DNA of 12,268 nt. It comes from Clostridia bacterium (GTDB taxonomy: Bacteria; Bacillota; Clostridia; Oscillospirales; CAG-272). Location of the stretch: assembly GCA_017466495.1 (NCBI GenBank), contig JAFTUB010000056.1:1-12268 (forward strand), given 5' to 3'. The notes below the pieces were generated by a model, which was given only the letters and a program-made list of their open reading frames with translations, ran no database searches and was not told the origin of the DNA. Of this stretch, positions 5,568 to 12,268 are shown in pieces (the first letter of the stretch is position 1; every line of letters begins with the position of its first letter). Made by a program: the position numbers and the translations under genes.

Positions 5568-5630
5568 TTTTGGAAAGTTTTTGCGGGGGCTTGGGGGAGC
5601 TTTTTTCAAAAAGCTCCCCCAAATCCTCCC
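5568..5630 (+). repeat. Copy E2 of hairpin repeat family, inverted to E1
   Basis: GAAAGTTTTTGCGG (5573-5586) is the exact reverse complement of 5544-5557 in E1. It is followed by GGGCTTGG and a perfect hairpin at 5591-5622 with 15-bp arms (TTGGGGGAGCTTTTT / AAAAAGCTCCCCCAA) around TC. E1 and E2 form a head-to-head pair with a 15-base centre. The copy ends 3 bases from the lipoprotein stop. Confidence 0.85.
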
Positions 5631-5632
5631 CC

Positions 5633-6238
5633 TCAATACGTCGGCGTGTCCAGCCTCCACTCGCCGTTTTCGTTGACCAGGGTCAGGCGGATGCGGAGGA
5701 CATCGGAGGAGCCTTCGGTATGGGAGTCGATCTCGATGTTCACGTAGTCGGTGCCGGAGGGCTTGACCACGGCCATGGAGTCGAAGTCATAGATTCGCTT
5801 GGCGGTGATGATGGCCTTGTGGAGATTGGACTTCTTCAGTCCCTCGTCGGTGTCCAGGTAGCGGGCATAGAGCATCCCCGCGTTGGGATCGGCCACGCCG
5901 ATGAAGGAGGTCTCGTAGATGGAGGCCAGGTAGCCGCTGCTGTAGACCTTCTCGGCGGCGGCCTTGATCTCATCGGTGGTCTGATAGGGGCAGTCGGGGG
6001 TCACGTAGTCGTAGTTGCCCCCTTCGTCCATGTAGTAGACGTGATTTTTGATGGCGTACTCGCTGTCGCGCTCGATGGCGGGAAGTCCTTCACCGAAGAA
6101 GATATCATTGATCTCGTAGGAAGCCTCGACGAGTGCCTCCAGGGTGGGGCGGATCTCCTCGGCGGTGGGTGCCTTACCGCAGGAAACGGCGGTGAGCAGA
6201 ACCAGGACGAAGAGTGCCAGAGAGAGAATTTTCTTCAT
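5633..6238 (-). CDS. Putative lipoprotein of unknown function
   Basis: The 201-residue product begins with a lipoprotein signal: positive MKK, a hydrophobic run (residues 4-18), then AVSC with Cys20 as the likely lipidated residue. The -3 position is Ala rather than the preferred Leu, a mild deviation. The mature part is a soluble acidic domain with segments YEINDIFFGEGLP, YQTTDEIKAAAEKVY and a closing GEWRLDTPTY. These recall small secreted proteins of Clostridia, but I cannot name a family with confidence. It would be anchored outside the cell membrane. The start at 6238 has GGAGGT at a good distance. It follows gyrA by 15 bases, so it is probably co-transcribed with gyrase although nothing links it functionally. 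Repeat copy E2 lies directly after it. Confidence 0.85.
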   Translation of the reverse strand: MKKILSLALFVLVLLTAVSCGKAPTAEEIRPTLEALVEASYEINDIFFGEGLPAIERDSEYAIKNHVYYMDEGGNYDYVTPDCPYQTTDEIKAAAEKVYSSGYLASIYETSFIGVADPNAGMLYARYLDTDEGLKKSNLHKAIITAKRIYDFDSMAVVKPSGTDYVNIEIDSHTEGSSDVLRIRLTLVNENGEWRLDTPTY

Positions 6239-6253
6239 GGTGCACCTCCGGAA

Positions 6254-8737
<2,484 letters not shown>

Positions 8738-8756
8738 GATTGATCCTTTCTGTTAC

Positions 8757-8870
8757 GGGGGCTTTGCTTGCAGGGGCTTTGCCCCCGCACCCCCACTCAA
8801 GGGACTTTTTGAAAAAAGTCCCTTGAGAATCCCCAAAAACGTTCAAAAATTGTTTTGGGTTTGGTGGGTA
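8757..8870 (-). repeat. Copy F of hairpin repeat family
   Basis: GGGGC-TTT-GCCCC (about 8773-8785) and a C-rich link precede a perfect hairpin at 8796-8827 with 15-bp arms (CTCAAGGGACTTTTT / AAAAAGTCCCTTGAG) around GA. CCCCAAAAACGTTC and the tail TTTTGGGTTTGGTGGGT follow. Compared with E1, the third arm base is C instead of T and its partner is G instead of A, a compensatory change. It fills nearly the whole 139-base gap between the sugar kinase and gyrA, so it lies in the gyrA leader. Confidence 0.85.
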
Positions 8871-8876
8871 CAAATT

Positions 8877-9833
8877 TTAATGGATGGGGGTAACGGTGAC
8901 CTGTTGGGTCAGGGTGTTGATGTCGTCTTTGGTAGGCAGCTCGGTGCCGGGGCGGGAGACCCGCGCGGCTGCGGCTGCCGAGGCGTATGCAAGGGCCTCG
9001 GGGATGGGCTTGCCTTCGGCGAGGCTTGCGTGGAGGTAGGCGGCCAGGTAGGTGTCCCCGGCACCCGAGAAGGAGCGGAAGGGAACGCTGGGCGCGGTGA
9101 CCTGCCAGCTGCCCTCGGGGCAGACGGCCACCGAGCCGTGGACATCGGCTGTACACAGGATTCGGGTGGGTTTTCCACCGAGTTTTCCACAGGCTGTGCA
9201 AATCTGCTCGGGTGTGGACAAGTCTGCGGACAGGCTGTGGAAAGACAGCAGGCCCGCCAGCTCACCCCGGTTGGGCTTGATGAGATCGGGAGCGGCGGAA
9301 AATCCCTTTGCCAGCTGCTCGCCGTCGCAGTCCAGGGCGATGAAGAGGCGGGGATTGACTTCCCGGGCGGAGAGGATGATCTCCCTGTAGAAATCTTTTT
9401 CCACACCCTGTGGAAGACTGCCGCAAATCGACAAAACCTGCGCTTTTCCACAGCATCCGAGAAGTTCGGTTTTCAACAGGGCAAGCTCCCCCGGTGTGAC
9501 CGGTCCGCCGGATTCGTTGAATTCGGTGCAGAGGCCGTCACGGTCGATGATCTTGGTGTTGGTGCGCACGCCGGCGGCGGTGGGGACGGTGTGCAGGGTG
9601 ATCCCTTCCCCCGCCGAGAGGTGGTCGCAGGCGGCTCCGAAGGGGCCGCCGGTGAAGGTACAGAAGTCTACTTCGTCGCCCAGCATCGAAAAGATGCGGG
9701 CTTGATTTGCCGCCTTGCTGCCCGGGGTGAGCAGGCTGCGGGCGGCCCGGTTCATCCCCCCCACGCAGGTGGGATGATCCAGGTAGATCACCCGGTCAAT
9801 GCCGGGATTGAGGTTGAGAATGGCAACCCGCAT
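8877..9833 (-). CDS. PfkB-family sugar kinase, 1-phosphofructokinase-like
   Basis: A cytoplasmic ribokinase-fold kinase, probably phosphorylating a sugar phosphate such as fructose-1-phosphate or tagatose-6-phosphate. In the 318-residue protein the C-terminal PfkB signature SGAGDTYLAAYL begins at residue 256, with catalytic Asp260. KPNRGEL (186-192) and the VRTNTKIID segment (89-97) fit the FruK/LacC branch. The usual N-terminal GGKGxN motif is altered to PGSKAANQAR (37-46), so the substrate is uncertain and no symbol is given. The start at 9833 lies 5 bases after the gyrB stop without a clear Shine-Dalgarno site, which suggests translational coupling to gyrB. There is no PTS or sugar-operon gene nearby, an odd place for such a kinase. 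The coding sequence contains a cluster of DnaA-box-like 9-mers (9171-9452). Confidence 0.9.
   Translation of the reverse strand: MRVAILNLNPGIDRVIYLDHPTCVGGMNRAARSLLTPGSKAANQARIFSMLGDEVDFCTFTGGPFGAACDHLSAGEGITLHTVPTAAGVRTNTKIIDRDGLCTEFNESGGPVTPGELALLKTELLGCCGKAQVLSICGSLPQGVEKDFYREIILSAREVNPRLFIALDCDGEQLAKGFSAAPDLIKPNRGELAGLLSFHSLSADLSTPEQICTACGKLGGKPTRILCTADVHGSVAVCPEGSWQVTAPSVPFRSFSGAGDTYLAAYLHASLAEGKPIPEALAYASAAAAARVSRPGTELPTKDDINTLTQQVTVTPIH
9171..9452. other. Cluster of DnaA-box-like 9-mers
   Basis: Seven sites lie in 282 bases, inside the sugar kinase gene. One mismatch to TTATCCACA: TTTTCCACA at 9183-9191, 9397-9405 and 9444-9452, and TTGTCCACA (minus) at 9213-9221. Two mismatches: 9171-9179, 9236-9244 (minus) and 9409-9417 (minus). 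TTTTCAACAGG at about 9470 adds another related word. Function is inferred from similarity and origin-proximal location only. Confidence 0.45.
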
Positions 9834-9838
9834 GGGCG

Positions 9839-11764
9839 TTATACGTCGAGGTTTTCGGCGAACTTTGCGTTGGCCTCGATGAACTCGCGGCGGGGTTCAA
9901 CCCGGTCGCCCATGAGGATGTTGAACATCTGATCGCACTCGATGGCGTCCTCCAGGGTGACCCGGAGGATGGTGCGGTAGTTGGGGTCCATGGTGGTGTC
10001 CCGAAGCTGATCGGCGTTCATCTCACCAAGACCTTTGTAGCGGTTGGCCTCGGCGCCCTGGCCCAGCTGCTCCATATAGGCATCCCGCTCGGCCTCGGTG
10101 AAGGCGTACATTTCCTTCTTGCCCTTGTGGACGCGGTAGAGTGGAGGCTGTGCCAGGAAGATGTGCCCCTCGTCGATGAGGCGGCGCATATGGCGGAAGA
10201 AGAAGGTGAGCAGCAGGATACGGATGTGGGAACCGTCCACGTCGGCATCCGCCATGATGATGATCTTGCCGTAGCGGAGCTTCTCCATGTCGAACTCCTC
10301 CCCGATGCCGCAGCCCAGCGCCTGGATGATGGGGATAAGAGACGCGTTGCCGTAAACCTTGTCCAGGCGGGATTTTTCCACGTTGAGCACCTTACCGCGC
10401 AGCGGCAGGATGGCCTGGAAGCGGGGATCGCGTCCCTCCTTGGCGGTGCCGCCTGCGGAGTCTCCCTCCACTAAGAAGAGCTCGGTGAGCTCGGTGCGGC
10501 GTTCCTGGCAGTCGGCCAGCTTGCCGGGGAGGGTGGAGCCCTCCAGAGGATTCTTGCGGCGGGTCAGCTCTCTTGCCTTGCGGGCGGCCTCACGGGCGCG
10601 GGAAGCGGCCAGGGCTTTCTCTAAGATGATCTTGCCCGCGGAGGGGTTTTCCTCCAGGTATTCCGAGAGCTTGGTGTAGACCAGCTTATCCACAAACTGG
10701 CGCATATCGGCGTTGCCCAGCTTGCCCTTGGTCTGTCCCTCAAACTGCGCCTCGGTGAGCTTCACCGAAACCACGGCGCACAGGCCCTCACGGACGTCCT
10801 CACCCGAGAGGTTCTTGTCGGCGTCCTTGAGAATGCCGTTCTTGCGGGCATATTCGTTAAGCACACGGGTGAGGGCATTCTTGTAGCCCACCTCATGGGT
10901 ACCGCCCTCAATGGTGTGGATGTTGTTGGCAAAGGTTAAGAGGGTCTCGTTGTAGGTATCGTTGTACTGCATGGCCACCTCGGCCACGTAGTCCTCCCGC
11001 TCGGCCCGCATATAGATGATGTCGGGGTGGATCACCTCGGCCTTCTTGGCCCCGTTGAGGTGCTCCACAAAGGAGCGGATACCGCCCTCGTAGAGGAGAT
11101 CGCACTCCTGTACGGGAGTGGGCTCTCCGTTTGTGTCGGGCAGGCAGCGCTCGTCCCGGATGGAGATGTTCACGCCGGCATTGAGGAAGGCCTGCTCGCG
11201 AAGGCGGGCGAGGAGGGTTTCGTATTCAAACACCGTCTCGTCGAAGATGGTTGCATCGGGCTTGAAGCGCACATAAAGGCCGTGGTGATCGGTTTCTCCC
11301 TCGCACTTGAAGGCACGGGTGACCGCGCCCCGCTCAAAGCGCATGGTATAGCGGCGGCCGTCGTAGCAGTTATCCAGCTCCACCCACTCGGAGAGAGCGT
11401 TTACCACCGATGCGCCAACGCCGTGCAAGCCTCCCGAGAACTTGTAGCCCTCGCCGTCAAACTTACCGCCGGCATGGAGGATGGTATAGACCACCTCCAG
11501 GGTGGGGATACCCATCTTGGGGTGGATGCCCGCGGGGATACCGCGGCCGTCATCCTGCACCGAGACGCTGCCGTCGGGATGGAGGGTCACCTCAATGCGG
11601 TGGCACTTCCCTGCCATGGCCTCGTCAATGGCGTTGTCCACGATCTCGTACACCAGGTGGTGCAGGCCGCGGATGGAGGTGGACCCGATGTACATACCGG
11701 GTCTGCGGCGGACGGCTTCCAGGCCCTCCAATACTTGTATTTGATTCTCGTCGTACTGATTCAT
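9839..11764 (-). CDS. gyrB: DNA gyrase subunit B
   Basis: The ATPase subunit of gyrase. In the 641-residue protein the GHKL ATP site comprises Glu40 and Asn44 (YEIVDNAIDEA), DDGRGIP (71-77) and the lid GGLHGVG (111-117). The transducer domain follows. The TOPRIM domain has EGDSAGG starting at Glu433 and the metal-binding DADVD at 506-510. The C-terminal segment YKGLGEMN is at 577-584. The length and the absence of a large insertion are typical of Gram-positive GyrB. The start at 11764 (MNQYDENQIQVLEGLEAVR) fits the family and has AAAGGGA upstream. The longer open frame to 11938 overlaps remB and is not used. It follows remB by 43 bases and runs almost directly into the sugar kinase. A perfect TTATCCACA lies within it at 10686-10694. 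Confidence 0.98.
   Translation of the reverse strand: MNQYDENQIQVLEGLEAVRRRPGMYIGSTSIRGLHHLVYEIVDNAIDEAMAGKCHRIEVTLHPDGSVSVQDDGRGIPAGIHPKMGIPTLEVVYTILHAGGKFDGEGYKFSGGLHGVGASVVNALSEWVELDNCYDGRRYTMRFERGAVTRAFKCEGETDHHGLYVRFKPDATIFDETVFEYETLLARLREQAFLNAGVNISIRDERCLPDTNGEPTPVQECDLLYEGGIRSFVEHLNGAKKAEVIHPDIIYMRAEREDYVAEVAMQYNDTYNETLLTFANNIHTIEGGTHEVGYKNALTRVLNEYARKNGILKDADKNLSGEDVREGLCAVVSVKLTEAQFEGQTKGKLGNADMRQFVDKLVYTKLSEYLEENPSAGKIILEKALAASRAREAARKARELTRRKNPLEGSTLPGKLADCQERRTELTELFLVEGDSAGGTAKEGRDPRFQAILPLRGKVLNVEKSRLDKVYGNASLIPIIQALGCGIGEEFDMEKLRYGKIIIMADADVDGSHIRILLLTFFFRHMRRLIDEGHIFLAQPPLYRVHKGKKEMYAFTEAERDAYMEQLGQGAEANRYKGLGEMNADQLRDTTMDPNYRTILRVTLEDAIECDQMFNILMGDRVEPRREFIEANAKFAENLDV
10686..10694 (+). 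other. Perfect DnaA-box 9-mer inside gyrB
   Basis: TTATCCACA matches the bacterial DnaA-box consensus exactly. It is a single site within coding sequence, so it may be chance, but it adds to the cluster at 9171-9452. A related TTTTCCACA (11780-11788), forming CCACAG-GG-CTGTGG, lies in the remB-gyrB gap. Confidence 0.5.
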
Positions 11765-11807
11765 GTGCGTTCCCTTTCTTTTTCCACAGGGCTGTGGTCG
11801 GTTATGG

Positions 11808-12059
11808 TTACAGCTCTTCGCAGCGGCCACGGAGGGCGGCGGCAGAGAGCGGGGAGAGACAGATTTTCGTGGTGTCTCCGGCGCGGTAGAGGATGAATGC
11901 CTTGGGCAGCTCGTCGGCGGCGCTTTCCACCCGCCCATCCCGCTGCATTTCGGTGAGCATCCGGCGGGTCACCGCCGACATACTGGCATTGTCCAGGTCA
12001 AAGATGCCGATCACGTCCCGGGTGCGGACGGTGCGGCCGTTTCCTGCGTGCAGATACAT
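11808..12059 (-). CDS. remB: Extracellular matrix regulator RemB (YaaB, DUF370)
   Basis: A small protein of 83 residues beginning MYLHAGNGRTVRTRDVIGIF, with a later ICLSPLSAAALRGR. This matches the layout of Bacillus subtilis RemB/YaaB: MYxHxG..., a strand ending in V/I-G-I-F-D, and YYSPLSSxTLxxR near the end. The location between recF and gyrB is identical to that of yaaB in B. subtilis. In B. subtilis the protein acts with RemA in control of matrix genes; its role in Clostridia is not established here. The ATG at 12059 lies two bases after the recF stop (TAATCATG), with GGAGG inside the recF end serving as ribosome-binding site. This makes tight coupling to recF likely. Confidence 0.9.
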   Translation of the reverse strand: MYLHAGNGRTVRTRDVIGIFDLDNASMSAVTRRMLTEMQRDGRVESAADELPKAFILYRAGDTTKICLSPLSAAALRGRCEEL

Positions 12060-12061
12060 GA

Positions 12062-12268
12062 TTATTCCTCCCGGGTATGGGTGTGTGGGGTATAGGTGCC
12101 GCCCTCTACGCCCACGACGCGAGCCTCAAAGGGGAACTCGATCCCCTCGCAGGTGGTCATGATCACCTGGCGGTCGGCGAACTCCCGCAGCAGATAGGCC
12201 CGGCGGGAGGCATCCAGCTCGCTGAGAACATCGTCGAAGAGAAAGACCGGCTTCTCCCCCGTCAGACG
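12062..12268 (-). CDS. recF: DNA replication and repair protein RecF, C-terminal part
   Basis: Only the last 68 codons are inside the window; the 5' part runs off the right edge. The segment PVFLFDDVLSELDASRR is the Walker B/D-loop of the RecF SMC-like ATPase. FADRQVIMTTCEG is the usual following strand and switch region. RecF loads RecA at gaps through RecOR. The stop TAA is at 12064-12062, two bases before the remB start. By the common gene order, dnaN and dnaA would be expected further right, outside the window. Confidence 0.93.
   Translation of the reverse strand, partial: RLTGEKPVFLFDDVLSELDASRRAYLLREFADRQVIMTTCEGIEFPFEARVVGVEGGTYTPHTHTREE

Noticed and set aside
5509..5622. Hairpin repeats as Rho-independent terminators
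   Set aside because: The stems are strong but no T-run follows on either strand; the Ts are within the stem. They were recorded as repeats with unknown function.
8871..8880. A possible promoter for gyrA (TAAAAT on the minus strand at about 8879-8874)
   Set aside because: No acceptable -35 element lies 16-18 bases upstream, and AT-rich tails occur by chance around the repeat.

Overview
The window looks like a piece of a Gram-positive Clostridia chromosome near the replication origin, most likely Oscillospiraceae/Ruminococcaceae-like. The evidence is the leftward order recF - remB (yaaB/DUF370) - gyrB ... gyrA, a Firmicutes oriC-proximal arrangement, plus a recA-recX-rimO-pgsA group and G+C-rich genes separated by families of short palindromic repeats. 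The species cannot be fixed from the sequence alone.

Layout. Positions 1-1000 are AT-richer and hold one rightward gene. It has a strong sigma-A promoter (85-113) and its own terminator (849-885), and encodes a small protein of unknown function. Its frame stays open upstream of the first canonical start and encodes a segment that resembles the PLMP/RRXRR domain at the N-terminus of IscB-type proteins, but this segment has no ATG, GTG or TTG start. Everything from 1045 to the right edge is leftward. In order of transcription these are: recF (3' end only), remB, gyrB, a PfkB-family sugar kinase 5 nt after gyrB, gyrA, a small lipoprotein, then recA (own promoter at 5412-5440), recX, rimO and pgsA. 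A hairpin with a T-run at 1045-1082 closes the leftward unit.

How the genes fit together. RecF, gyrase and RecA/RecX cover DNA topology, recombination and repair. RemB is a small regulator normally found in this locus. RimO modifies ribosomal protein S12, and PgsA makes phosphatidylglycerolphosphate. The sugar kinase is the outsider. It sits between the two gyrase subunit genes and carries a cluster of DnaA-box-like 9-mers inside its coding sequence.

Most gaps longer than about 100 bases are filled by one repeat family. Its hallmark is a long hairpin with a TTTTT/AAAAA core, whose outer stem differs between copies in a compensated way. A second, larger inverted-repeat element lies between rimO and recX. 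The observations most worth checking are the PLMP-like orphan gene with a likely second internal start, the covarying hairpin family, a palindrome plus half-site over the recA promoter, the DnaA-box cluster, and Ala/Gly at the two main quinolone-resistance positions of GyrA.
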